Below are positions 26,419-34,534 of a stretch of 64,000 nucleotides of DNA, piece after piece. Every line of letters starts with the position of its first letter. Positions within the stretch are counted from its first letter, which is position 1. A model generated the notes under the pieces. It was not told the DNA's origin. It ran no database searches and saw nothing but the letters and a program-made list of their open reading frames with translations. This stretch comes from Kyrpidia spormannii (GTDB lineage: Bacteria; Bacillota; Bacilli; Kyrpidiales; Kyrpidiaceae), in assembly GCF_002804065.1 (NCBI RefSeq), contig NZ_CP024955.1, positions 2,542,001-2,606,000 of the forward strand, written 5' to 3'. Position numbers and translations under genes: made by a program.

Positions 26419-27847
26419 GACGGAGGCGTTGGAGAGAACCAAGGACATCTATAACCAGGTGATTGCGTTTTACATGGACTTTTTCGCCGCACATCTGAAC
26501 GTGTTGGACGAGCCGGTCCAGGTTCGGAAGAAGGACGGGTCTATCAAAGAACGAACGCGCACCAACCAAGAACTGTTGACCTTCGCGGAGTTTCACACCC
26601 TGGCGACCAAAGCCCACCCGAACCCGGGGTGGCCGCTCGACGAACACGTTCCGGCGGCGGAGGGGATGCCGACGGAGTTGCGGCGGGCGGCGATCAACCG
26701 GGCTATTGGCAAGGTGCGGTCCTGGTGGAGTCACCTGAAAACTTGGGAGGAAACGGCACCGGACCAGCGCGGGCGGGAACCACGACCCGGCGCACCGAAC
26801 GAACCGGTGACGTTTTATGCGGGGATGGTCGAGCACCCCGCGTATGACCTAAACCCGCAGAAGAAAAAGCGGCACACGTTCATCAGCCTGAAACTGCACA
26901 CGGGGCAGAAGTGGGAAAAGGTGTCGCTGCCGGTTGTGGTTCACGCCCAGGCCGAATCGCTTCTCGCCGGGTCCGCCCTGGAGAAAGAGCGCATCGCTCG
27001 TGGAAGGAAACGTTCAAAGACGGCCCAGACCGGTTCCGGCGAAGAAAAAGGGGACCGGACATGGGTGGCGAAATCCCTGACGGTGTACGGGAAGCGGGAC
27101 AAACGGTACCCGGGCGGGGTGCGGTATGCGCTGCACGTCCCGATGGAGAAATCCGTCGACAAACCCCGGAAGGCAGAGGAACAGCGCCAGGCAAACCCAC
27201 AGATGCCGGTGGTCACGGTGGACCTGGGCGTGGGCAGGCTGGCGGTGATGGGAGCGTTCGTGGAAGGGCGGCTGGCGGCCACGAGGTTCGTGGACGGCCA
27301 GGCCCTCAACCATCGCCGGCACCGGCTGTTGACCGTCATTCACCGCAAGCGGAAACAAAGCGGACGGCTCCAGCCGGGCGTCCAGGACAACGCCGCGCTG
27401 TGGGACAAGATCCGGAACCTGGACGAGAATGCGGCCAAGCAGACGGCCGTAACCATTGTCCGGTTCGCGAGGGAGCACGGCGCAAGGGTGATCGTGTTCG
27501 AGCACCTGCGCCGGTACCGGCCGCCGAAAGAGAAGATGAGCCGGAGCGGTCGGAAGAACCACAAACGGGCGTACTGGTTGCGCGGACAGATCATGGAATG
27601 GGTCCGGGACCTGGCGTTTCGTGAGGGGATTCTGACGGTGGAGCGCAACCCGGCCTATACCTCCCAGGTCTGTCCGCACTGCAAGGTGCTCGGGGAACGC
27701 AACGGCTCACGGTTCACATGCAAGAACCCGAACCACCGGTACAGCGCGGACGCGGATTTTGTGGGGATGATGAACCTGTACAGGAAATGGACGAAGACAT
27801 TCGTGTATCCCCGCAAAGGGGATGACCCAAAGCCAGAGGTTGCCTGA
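26351..27847 (+). CDS. tnpB: RNA-guided nuclease TnpB (IS607 type)
   Basis: 498 residues. RuvC-I TVDLGVGRLAVMG with the first Asp, RuvC-II VIVFEHLRRY with Glu, a CxxC...C zinc finger (CPHC then CKNPNH), and RuvC-III SADADFVGMMN with the last Asp, so the catalytic triad is intact. The second zinc pair is C-x4-H in place of CxxC. GTG start inside tnpA. Expected to use an RNA read from the element's right end to cut the empty donor site. Confidence 0.9.
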   Translation: MRALAAVIKTIRIGIHREVHRCKTEALERTKDIYNQVIAFYMDFFAAHLNVLDEPVQVRKKDGSIKERTRTNQELLTFAEFHTLATKAHPNPGWPLDEHVPAAEGMPTELRRAAINRAIGKVRSWWSHLKTWEETAPDQRGREPRPGAPNEPVTFYAGMVEHPAYDLNPQKKKRHTFISLKLHTGQKWEKVSLPVVVHAQAESLLAGSALEKERIARGRKRSKTAQTGSGEEKGDRTWVAKSLTVYGKRDKRYPGGVRYALHVPMEKSVDKPRKAEEQRQANPQMPVVTVDLGVGRLAVMGAFVEGRLAATRFVDGQALNHRRHRLLTVIHRKRKQSGRLQPGVQDNAALWDKIRNLDENAAKQTAVTIVRFAREHGARVIVFEHLRRYRPPKEKMSRSGRKNHKRAYWLRGQIMEWVRDLAFREGILTVERNPAYTSQVCPHCKVLGERNGSRFTCKNPNHRYSADADFVGMMNLYRKWTKTFVYPRKGDDPKPEVA

Positions 27848-28081
27848 GGGCAAAATATCCCTCTGGTCTCGCGGGAGGCTAACCGCCTGGACGAGATGCC
27901 TTTCGTGATTGCCCGTGTGGTACGGGATGGCTCTGAGCTTCTTTCCTTGGGGACCGGTTTGCCGGACGCGGGAGGAAGCACACGCCGAGAAGCGCGCCCG
28001 CCCCAGGGGCGGCTCCCTTCCGGATGGAAGGAGACAAAGGTCAGGCCGACAGCGGTCGTCGGATAGGTTTGGATAGATATT
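27848..28081 (+). ncRNA. Putative omega-RNA (TnpB guide scaffold) at the IS607 right end
   Basis: 234 bp from the tnpB stop to the element end, without ORF but rich in GC stems (for example GCGCGCCCGCCCCAGGGGCG and TCCCTTCCGGATGGAAGGAG). In TnpB systems this stretch, often reaching into tnpB, is the scaffold and the flanking host bases just after the right end serve as guide; here that is CCGGCAACTGTTGATACC. Assigned from position and family knowledge only. Confidence 0.55.
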
Positions 28082-28856
28082 CCGGCAACTGTTGATACCA
28101 CGAGTACGGCGGAAGCGGGCCGCCATGCTGTGGACTTCTTGAAGTGGGAAAGTCCCGACCTCCTCATCCTCGACGTCGTGCTCCCGGATGTCAACGGCGT
28201 GGAGTTGTGCCGGGCCATCCGCCGGTATTCGGACGTACCTGTACTATTCCTCAGTTGGAAAGGCACTCCAGACGACATCATTGCCGGCCTCGACAAAGGC
28301 GGGGATGACTACGTGACCAAACCCTTCGACCCGATGGTCTTGGTGGCCCGGGTCAAAGCCCGGCTGCGGAGGGCGAAGGTTGAACGGGAAGAAACCCCAC
28401 GGCCTCATACCTTATGCTTCGGAAATGTGGAAATCGACTTCCGCTCCTACACCGTCCGGGTCGACGGCCGACCTGTGGAGTTATTCACAAAAGAACGGCA
28501 GCTACTGTTTTTCTTGGCCCGGCATCCAGACCAAGTGTTTAGTCCGACCCAGCTCCATCACCACGTTTGGGGATGGGATGCGCCAAGCGACGAGCGGACG
28601 GTGCCGGTCCACATCAGCAACCTGCGGAAAAAAATCGAACCGGATCCCAGCCGCCCCATCTACATCCGGACCGTGCGAGGATTTGGATATCGATTTTCTC
28701 CACGGGAAGACAATGGCACGGGGTGCGAGAACCCTGCCACGAAATTGAAACAAAAATAGCCCGTTTGAGCCACGCCGGCCCAGGTGAGACTTGATACCAT
28801 CGGACTTGGAAGATGTAGCCGGATCCTGAATTTGATGACGGAAAGGGTCGGTGACC

Positions 28857-29561
28857 GTGAAAAGATCGATTTCAAAACGTCCCAGGGTTCGTCGTGCGGC
28901 CCTGTGGTGGGCGGCTGGTTCTGTGGCTGCCACCGTCCTTGCGGGGTGTGGCGCCACCGCGGGCCCCGACAGCGGCACGGCGGCCCAGGGGCAGGGTGGA
29001 GCCGGGGGCCAGGCTGGAGTCATTCAAAACACTCCCCAGGCCCAGGACCTGCGCCAAGCCAACTGGCACATTCAACCGTACCAAGCGACCGATCAGGACG
29101 GAAAACCGTTTAACACCGATCAGATGAAAGGAAAGATCTGGTTAGCGGACGTCATTTACACCAACTGCCCCACCATGTGTCCGGTGATGACGCCGAACAT
29201 GGCCCAGGTGCAGAAAAAATTAAAAGCGGCGGGAGCCTCGGCGGAAATTGTATCCTTCAGCTGCGACCCCGATACGGACAAACCCGAGGTCTTGAAAAAA
29301 TACGCCGAACGCTACAACGCCGATTTAAAGATGTGGCATTTTGTGACGAGTCCAGGATTTGATATCACCAAGGATTTCGTGTTCAAAAGCTTCCATACAT
29401 CTTTGACAAAAAATCCCCCGGAGGTATCCGGAGGCATCACCATGTACAACCACACGACTCAATTTTTCCTGATCAATCGCAACGGCCAAATCGTCAAGAT
29501 GTACGACGGCATGAAGCCCCCCATCGACCAGATCGTCCAGGACGTCAAAGCCCTTGAATGA
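28857..29561 (+). CDS. SCO1/SenC family copper chaperone lipoprotein
   Basis: About 234 residues. Lipobox VLAGC near residue 30, a low-complexity Gly/Ala linker, then a thioredoxin fold with the copper motif NCPTMCP (CxxxC) and the distal His in YNHTTQFFLI. Delivers copper to the CuA site of cytochrome c oxidase on the outer face of the membrane. GTG start (28857) behind GGAAAGGGTCGG; GTG 28851 is an alternative. Confidence 0.92.
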   Translation: MKRSISKRPRVRRAALWWAAGSVAATVLAGCGATAGPDSGTAAQGQGGAGGQAGVIQNTPQAQDLRQANWHIQPYQATDQDGKPFNTDQMKGKIWLADVIYTNCPTMCPVMTPNMAQVQKKLKAAGASAEIVSFSCDPDTDKPEVLKKYAERYNADLKMWHFVTSPGFDITKDFVFKSFHTSLTKNPPEVSGGITMYNHTTQFFLINRNGQIVKMYDGMKPPIDQIVQDVKALE

Positions 29562-29692
29562 CATGGGCGCTTTTTCGCCCGCGATCCATTCCCAGTATAT
29601 TCCGGACATCAAGGCTGCGCAGTTCCTCGTGATGCGAAGTCGTTCGCAACCCGAAACGAGTGCGGCCGGGACCCACCCCGGCCGCCGCCGTG

Positions 29693-30280
29693 TCAACTCC
29701 CCGTTCCGGAAGCCTGGGTGCCCTCCAGTCCCAGTTCGCGTGCCGCGCCCTTGAGAGCCTCGATGACAAACCCGATGTGTTCATCGAGATCCACCCCCAA
29801 CTCCTCGGCGCCCCGGCGCACATCCTCTCGGTTGACCCCTTTGGCGAAGGCCTTGTCCTTCAATTTCTTTTTCACGGCCCGAACATCCACATCGTAAATA
29901 CTTTTCGTCGGTCGGACCAAAGCCACGGCGGTGATAAACCCGGACAGCTCATCACAGGCGTACAGACACTTGTCCATCAAGTGGTCCCGGGGCACGCCGA
30001 GATAATCCGCGTGGCTGAGAATCGCATGGATGACATCCTCCGGGTAGCCTCTCTGCCTCAGGATCTCGGCGCCCCGGGTGGGATGGTCCTCGGGAGATGG
30101 CCAGCGGTCGTAATCAAAGTCGTGCAATAGACCCACAATCCCCCATTTTTCCTCATCTTCCCCATACTTGCGGGCATAGGCTCTCATGGCCGCCTCTACG
30201 GCCAAGGCGTGTTTGATGAGATTCGGGTTTTTCGTGTACTCGTTCAACAGTTCCCACGCTGCCTCGCGATCAAGTGACAT
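29693..30280 (-). CDS. HD-domain protein (HDIG type)
   Basis: 195 residues. Metal ligands are visible as His in LIKHALAV (about 24), the HD pair in VGLLHDFDYD (about 53-54), then HPTRGAEILR and ILSHADYLG, with a final Asp in CLYACDELSGF. Probable phosphohydrolase; substrate unknown. Ends next to the convergent SCO1 gene and starts 14 bp after the DUF1054 gene. Confidence 0.87.
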   Translation of the reverse strand: MSLDREAAWELLNEYTKNPNLIKHALAVEAAMRAYARKYGEDEEKWGIVGLLHDFDYDRWPSPEDHPTRGAEILRQRGYPEDVIHAILSHADYLGVPRDHLMDKCLYACDELSGFITAVALVRPTKSIYDVDVRAVKKKLKDKAFAKGVNREDVRRGAEELGVDLDEHIGFVIEALKGAARELGLEGTQASGTGS

Positions 30281-30294
30281 CGTATGTGCCTCCT

Positions 30295-30966
30295 TTATCG
30301 GGCCGACCCCGTCCGGGATGATGGTTCCCCGGCGGAATGGGCGCCCGGAATCACGGCTTCATAAAGTGGGAATAGTTCCAACAGCACAGTTTGGGCGAGG
30401 CTGAGAAACGACTCGCCTTTCACTAGAGCCGGCTCCTGTCGGTCGAACCGACGGCCCACTGCCAAACCGGCTGCTTTTTTCTCCAAGGCCACGCCGAGCT
30501 CTTGGAGGCCACCTCCGTCGAGCCGAGGCCAGGGCCGGTCCGCCGCCCCGTCCCGGTGCAGGGCCCACAAGTAAGAAGAAGGCACGAGCGCGGCAGCCTC
30601 CTCCCCGTGCTCCCGCAACCACCGGGCGGCCCCCGGCTTGTCCTCCGCTTCGGGTTTGATCACCAGCCGCACAAACACCTCTTCAGCCCCAATTCCCACT
30701 TCAAAATGTGCATATCGTTTATACCCCCGGGGCGAACGGGAGAGTGCCATCCACGTCTCGTCGGGAGGGTTAACCTTGCGCCGGGCATGAGCTGCAACAT
30801 GGGGGTAAAAAGGCACCCCGGTCTCCCGGGAAAGCCGAGGGGCCAACTCGTCAGCCAGCGCCGTCAACTTCGGCCGCACCCGGGAACGAATCGCCTCCAT
30901 CCGCTCCTCGAACTCCGCGATCGAAAAGACGGCAAAATCTTCCGCTTCAAAGCCGTTGAACGCCAC
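30295..30966 (-). CDS. DUF1054 / YktB (UPF0637) family protein
   Basis: About 223 residues. Family features: FNGFEAEDFAVFSI at the N-terminus, FYPHVAAHARRKVNPPDETW, then YKRYAHFEVGI, and FDRQEPALVKGESFL. GTG 30966 is preferred because AAAAGGAGGG lies 7 bp upstream; a longer ATG start at 30999 is possible. Function unknown; conserved in Bacillales. Confidence 0.88.
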   Translation of the reverse strand: MAFNGFEAEDFAVFSIAEFEERMEAIRSRVRPKLTALADELAPRLSRETGVPFYPHVAAHARRKVNPPDETWMALSRSPRGYKRYAHFEVGIGAEEVFVRLVIKPEAEDKPGAARWLREHGEEAAALVPSSYLWALHRDGAADRPWPRLDGGGLQELGVALEKKAAGLAVGRRFDRQEPALVKGESFLSLAQTVLLELFPLYEAVIPGAHSAGEPSSRTGSAR

Positions 30967-31031
30967 CGTCAACCCTCCTTTTCCGTGTCCAGGCTCCATC
31001 CGGCGACCACGCCTGGCCTCGTGGTGACGGG

Positions 31032-32024
31032 TCAATACCCTTTGCGGGAATCCACCCGGTTGACCCATTCCCCGGCCCCGGACAAGTACACCAGGAGATT
31101 CTTTAGGAAAATTTCCAGTGCCCGGTCGTTGTAATAAGGCGAGAGACCCGAGATATGAGGGGTGAGCAGGCAATTCTCCAGTCCCCAAAAGGGATGGTCC
31201 GAAGGAAGCGGTTCCTGTTCAAACACATCCAGGGCTGCCCCGGCAATCCACCCTTCGGTCAATGCCCGCAGAAGAGCCGGTTCATCCACGACGCCGCCCC
31301 GGGCCATGTTGATCAAAAACGCCGTCGATTTCATTCGCCTCAATTCCGCCTCCCCGATCATGCCCCGGGTCTGGGCTGTGAAAGGGACGAGCACCACGAG
31401 ATAATCCGCCCCGCCCAAAAGTTCATCCAATCCATCTTTTCCGGAAAATACACGATCGAAACCATCCACGGCCCGCCCGCTCCGGTTATGGCCCCATACC
31501 GTCAACCCGAAGGCCCGGGATCGCGTCGCCAAATCTTGGGCAATCGCTCCGGTCCCCAGCACCCCGAGTACCTTGCCTCCCAGCTCGTCCACGCGAAGCT
31601 TGCGATCCCAGACCCGCTCCCTCTGGAGGCGGGCGAACTCCAGGAGCCGGCGGCTGTGCATGAGCATGATGCCCAGGGCGTGCTCGGCCATTTGAGGGCC
31701 GTGAACCCCCCGGGCATTGGTCACCACGACCCCCCGACGATCCAGTGCCGCCAAGGGCATCCGGTCCACTCCGGCGGAAAACACCTGGATCCACCGCAGG
31801 CTCTTCATCTGCTCCACCCGACGATCATCCAAATCCATCCCGTACGTAATCAGGACTTCTATCTCGGCCAGATCATTCCCCATCTCTTCCAAGCCCTGCA
31901 CTGTCCGGATTTCCACCCCGGGAAAAACCTGTTTCACCCGCTCGCCATGCTTGGTTTTTAACGGCACAGTGCTCACCACGTTCAGTCGCCTGTGAGTGCT
32001 CGATTCCGTTCCGCTTTGCCCCAT
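31032..32024 (-). CDS. D-2-hydroxyacid dehydrogenase
   Basis: About 330 residues. NAD-binding GVLGTGAIAQDLATR (about 143-157), then INMARGGVVDEPALL with the catalytic Arg, and LLTPHISGLSPYY with the catalytic His. Relative of phosphoglycerate or hydroxypyruvate dehydrogenases lacking a C-terminal ACT domain. Start ATG 32024 behind AAAGGAGG. Specificity not readable. Confidence 0.88.
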   Translation of the reverse strand: MGQSGTESSTHRRLNVVSTVPLKTKHGERVKQVFPGVEIRTVQGLEEMGNDLAEIEVLITYGMDLDDRRVEQMKSLRWIQVFSAGVDRMPLAALDRRGVVVTNARGVHGPQMAEHALGIMLMHSRRLLEFARLQRERVWDRKLRVDELGGKVLGVLGTGAIAQDLATRSRAFGLTVWGHNRSGRAVDGFDRVFSGKDGLDELLGGADYLVVLVPFTAQTRGMIGEAELRRMKSTAFLINMARGGVVDEPALLRALTEGWIAGAALDVFEQEPLPSDHPFWGLENCLLTPHISGLSPYYNDRALEIFLKNLLVYLSGAGEWVNRVDSRKGY

Positions 32025-32194
32025 CGCCTCCGCCTCCTTTCCGGTCTCCCCACCACAGTGTTGCCCGTCCCGACCCGACGCCACCCCGCTCCCGGGGGAC
32101 CGACGCGAAGAAGCTCTTCCCTACGGGTCTTGAACTTGTTACCATGAAATAAGAATAGCAAAAACACCGCCGAGGGGCGAGAAGAGGTGGAGGC

Positions 32195-32698
32195 TTGATC
32201 CGGGTTTTATTCGTGTGTCTTGGGAACATCTGTCGCTCGCCGATGGCCGAAGCCGTTTTCCGCCGGCAGGTCGAGGAAGAAGGTCTGTCCGGGTGCATCT
32301 CCGTAGATTCTGCCGGGCTGGGCACTTGGAACGTCGGGGATCCGCCCCACCCCGGTACCCGCCGGGTCCTGGATGCCCGGGGCATCTCTTGGGAAGGCCA
32401 CCGGGCGCGGAAGGTGTCCCGGTCCGATCTGGGCCGGTTCGACTATATCGTCGCCATGGATGAGGATAACCTCGCAGGATTGAGACGGCTGGATCCCGCG
32501 GGCGAGTATCTCCACAAGGCGTCACTGCTGCTCGACTGGGCACCGGAAACAGAGGTGCGCGAAGTCCCGGATCCCTTTTTTACCGGGACGTTCGAATACG
32601 TCTACCGGTTGGTGGAGGCCGGATGCCGGGGATTATTGGAACACATCCGAACGGTGCACCGCTGCGATCCTGGACCCGGAGATCTCACCCCGGAATGA
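32195..32698 (+). CDS. Low-molecular-weight protein-tyrosine phosphatase
   Basis: 167 residues. P-loop VCLGNICRSPMAEA has the catalytic CX5R (C8-R14) and VPDPFF the general-acid Asp. The residue after Asn in the loop is Ile; known YwlE-type arginine phosphatases carry Thr there, so phosphotyrosine is the likelier substrate. TTG start behind GAGGTGGAGG. Confidence 0.9.
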   Translation: MIRVLFVCLGNICRSPMAEAVFRRQVEEEGLSGCISVDSAGLGTWNVGDPPHPGTRRVLDARGISWEGHRARKVSRSDLGRFDYIVAMDEDNLAGLRRLDPAGEYLHKASLLLDWAPETEVREVPDPFFTGTFEYVYRLVEAGCRGLLEHIRTVHRCDPGPGDLTPE

Positions 32699-32851
32699 AC
32701 CTGGCAAGACACCATCACCACAAATTCACCATAAGAATTTTATCCTTTTCCCCTAGGACACTTTCTTCTCACAAGTGGTCGTCACCTGGTAGAATAGAGC
32801 CAAGAACAAGTTTCACGTAGGGCAAAGGTGTTCGGTTAGGAGGTGGGCCCG

Positions 32852-33910
32852 TTGAAAGGACTGTGGCTAGGGGGAATCATCCTGTTATTGAGTCCATTTC
32901 AACAGGTGGGGGCGAACCTGCAGAATGTCGAGGTTCCTCCGGCGGTAGCCCAGGTCATTCAGCACATTGAAGATCTTGCACAGCAAGTCGATGAGACATG
33001 GATTACCATCTCTAATATGCTGGAAAGCGGCCAGGCCACTCCCGATCAGATCAATCAACAGCTCGACCAACTCTCCCAGGAACTCAACCAGCTGCACCAG
33101 GCATTAGTCGACCAGTCACTGGCCAGACAGATCGGGATCCACCGATTGCCGCCCGAGCGGGCAGGATCCCCGCAATCTGTATCGGGAATCAATATCATTC
33201 CCGGGGATGCCAGGGTCTCCCGGGGAGCGTTGCAAGCTGCGGCAGATCTCGTGAAAAACGTCTCTCTGCCGATCTTGAAAAACGAATTGGGCCAACAACC
33301 CCAGAGGGCGCAGGTCGTACTGTTTTCCACCCCTCGCACTTATGGTAGTGCCTTGGCCCGGGCCGGAGTCGACCCGAACATGATTCCCCAGATGGTGGCC
33401 CATACCGGAGGTGTCACCGTGGGAAACGACATCTGGCTGCCCCTGTACCCCGTTCAGGCGGAATCGGATCTCGCCAACGTCCTCACCCACGAGTTGACCC
33501 ACGTCACCCTCAACGAGATGGGAATTGGCGATCAACTGCCGGTGTGGATCAATGAGGGCATCGCTTGGTATGATGGGACCCAGGCCCAGGCCCAACTGGA
33601 TCCGCAAAAGGTGACCGCTCAGGATGAGGCAATGATCCAGCAACTCCGGACTGTGGCTCGCCGGGGGGCACTGTTGCCCCTCTCGGCCGGGGAAGGGCAG
33701 ATCATCCAGGCTCCCTATAATGTGGAGTGGCAAGACTATCTGGCGGTGCGCCAGCTGCTTAAAGACGGAGGAATGGAGAAGTTCCGGTCGTTCCTGCAGG
33801 ACGTTGCCACTAAAGGTGTGGACCAGAGCTTCCGAGATCATTACCAGATGGATCTCGGACAGTACGAGAACCAAGTGGAGTCCGCCCTGGTGGCCGCTTT
33901 GCAGGGATAG
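32852..33910 (+). CDS. Exported HExxH metallopeptidase-like protein (peptidase MA type)
   Basis: About 352 residues from a TTG start 8 bp after GGAGG. Signal peptide MKGLWLGGIILLLSPFQQVG, then a Gln-rich coiled-coil region (about 25-90), then a gluzincin domain: LTHELTHVTLNE gives the zinc HExxH and WINEGIAWYDG the third ligand Glu, about 24 residues later. It lacks a recognisable partner in the neighbourhood. Probably degrades envelope proteins; substrate unknown. Confidence 0.8.
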   Translation: MKGLWLGGIILLLSPFQQVGANLQNVEVPPAVAQVIQHIEDLAQQVDETWITISNMLESGQATPDQINQQLDQLSQELNQLHQALVDQSLARQIGIHRLPPERAGSPQSVSGINIIPGDARVSRGALQAAADLVKNVSLPILKNELGQQPQRAQVVLFSTPRTYGSALARAGVDPNMIPQMVAHTGGVTVGNDIWLPLYPVQAESDLANVLTHELTHVTLNEMGIGDQLPVWINEGIAWYDGTQAQAQLDPQKVTAQDEAMIQQLRTVARRGALLPLSAGEGQIIQAPYNVEWQDYLAVRQLLKDGGMEKFRSFLQDVATKGVDQSFRDHYQMDLGQYENQVESALVAALQG

Positions 33911-33934
33911 TTCGTCGGTCAGAGGGGGCGGGCG

Positions 33935-34192
33935 TCACCCGTCCCCTCGCGCCACCGAGTCAACATTTGGCAGTTCGCCAATCTTACGAAATGGCCCATG
34001 TACCCAATTCCCAACCTTCAAACGATAAAATTGTCCTTCATATCCCTTCATCGGCTTGGTCTTGGGATGATGACAGGGGTTCACGCTTAATGATTCGATC
34101 GCTTGTAGGATTCGTTTTGCCGTGACTTTATCCAACTTTCTAATAACCTTGCTGGCCTCTTTCGCGAACAGCAATTCATAACCCGAGGTCAC
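33935..34192 (-). CDS. RelE/ParE-type toxin with an abnormal C-terminus
   Basis: 85 residues. FAKEASKVIRKLDKVTAKRI and KPMKGYEGQFYRLKVGNW are typical of the RelE/ParE fold, but after residue about 58 the expected RVIYxI...KIGHRxxVY end is replaced by VHGPFRKIGELPNVDSVARG. The catalytic C-terminal strand is therefore missing or frameshifted. Overlaps the antitoxin gene by 17 bp. Probably inactive. Confidence 0.65.
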   Translation of the reverse strand: MTSGYELLFAKEASKVIRKLDKVTAKRILQAIESLSVNPCHHPKTKPMKGYEGQFYRLKVGNWVHGPFRKIGELPNVDSVARGDG

Positions 34193-34400
34193 GCTTCAGG
34201 TCCTCCAACGGTACGGCTTCACGTTTCATCAATTCTTGCCTGCCTTGTTCAATGGCTCGAATATCCTCTGGCGTCAACAGATCGTCTTCTTCGTCAAGCT
34301 GATTTTCCAATAGCCAAGACAAAAAACTTTTTGCAACCAATTTATTTTTATCGTTCAAATGCTTGATCAATTGTTCCAGCTCTTGCTCAAGAGCACTCAT
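34176..34400 (-). CDS. Antitoxin of the RelE-type pair
   Basis: 74 residues from ATG 34400 (MSALEQELEQ). Acidic helical protein ending LTPEDIRAIEQGRQELMKRE followed by AVPLEDLKRDLGL, a tail common in antitoxins paired with RelE/ParE toxins. Ribosome site GGGGAGGTCAGC. It would bind the toxin with its C-terminal helix and repress the operon. Confidence 0.7.
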   Translation of the reverse strand: MSALEQELEQLIKHLNDKNKLVAKSFLSWLLENQLDEEDDLLTPEDIRAIEQGRQELMKREAVPLEDLKRDLGL

Positions 34401-34534
34401 GATGCTGACCTCCCCGGTGAAATTCACGGTCTTACCACAGATCCATTATAGCAAAATCGCCCTAAAGTGTCCGACGGCCCGGTGACCATCACTGTTACCT
34501 CGAGCTGGGGCATGTCACCTCATGCCGCCCCGAT

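Larger units (their letters stand above)
25683..28081 (+). mobile_element. IS607-family element with TnpA and TnpB
   Basis: About 2.4 kb inside a response-regulator gene. Ends are not inverted repeats: the left end reads AGGTTAAAAATAGATATA and the right end AGGTTTGGATAGATATT, a near-direct repeat. No target duplication is needed to restore the host frame. Cargo is a serine recombinase with MerR-like head and a TnpB nuclease, the IS607 pair. Boundaries are inferred from restoration of the host reading frame. Confidence 0.87.
25593..28759 (+). pseudogene. OmpR/PhoB response regulator gene interrupted by an IS607-type element
   Basis: The 5' piece 25593-25682 encodes MKSSPSVLVVDDDPEVRALV up to HGYR. 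After the element, 28082-28759 resumes PATVDTTSTAEAGRHAVDFL, then the phosphoryl-accepting LLILDVVLPDVNGVE, VTKPFDP with the conserved Lys, and a full Trans_reg_C winged helix ending FGYRFSP. Joining GGTTACCGG to CCGGCAACTG restores one open frame, so inactivation is by the insertion. The isolated C-terminal piece has an in-frame GTG at 28130 and could give a DNA-binding fragment. Confidence 0.88.

Noticed and set aside
29562-29585. Terminator after the SCO1 gene
   Set aside because: GGGCG and CGCCC pair, but the T-run is in the loop, and no T-tract follows.
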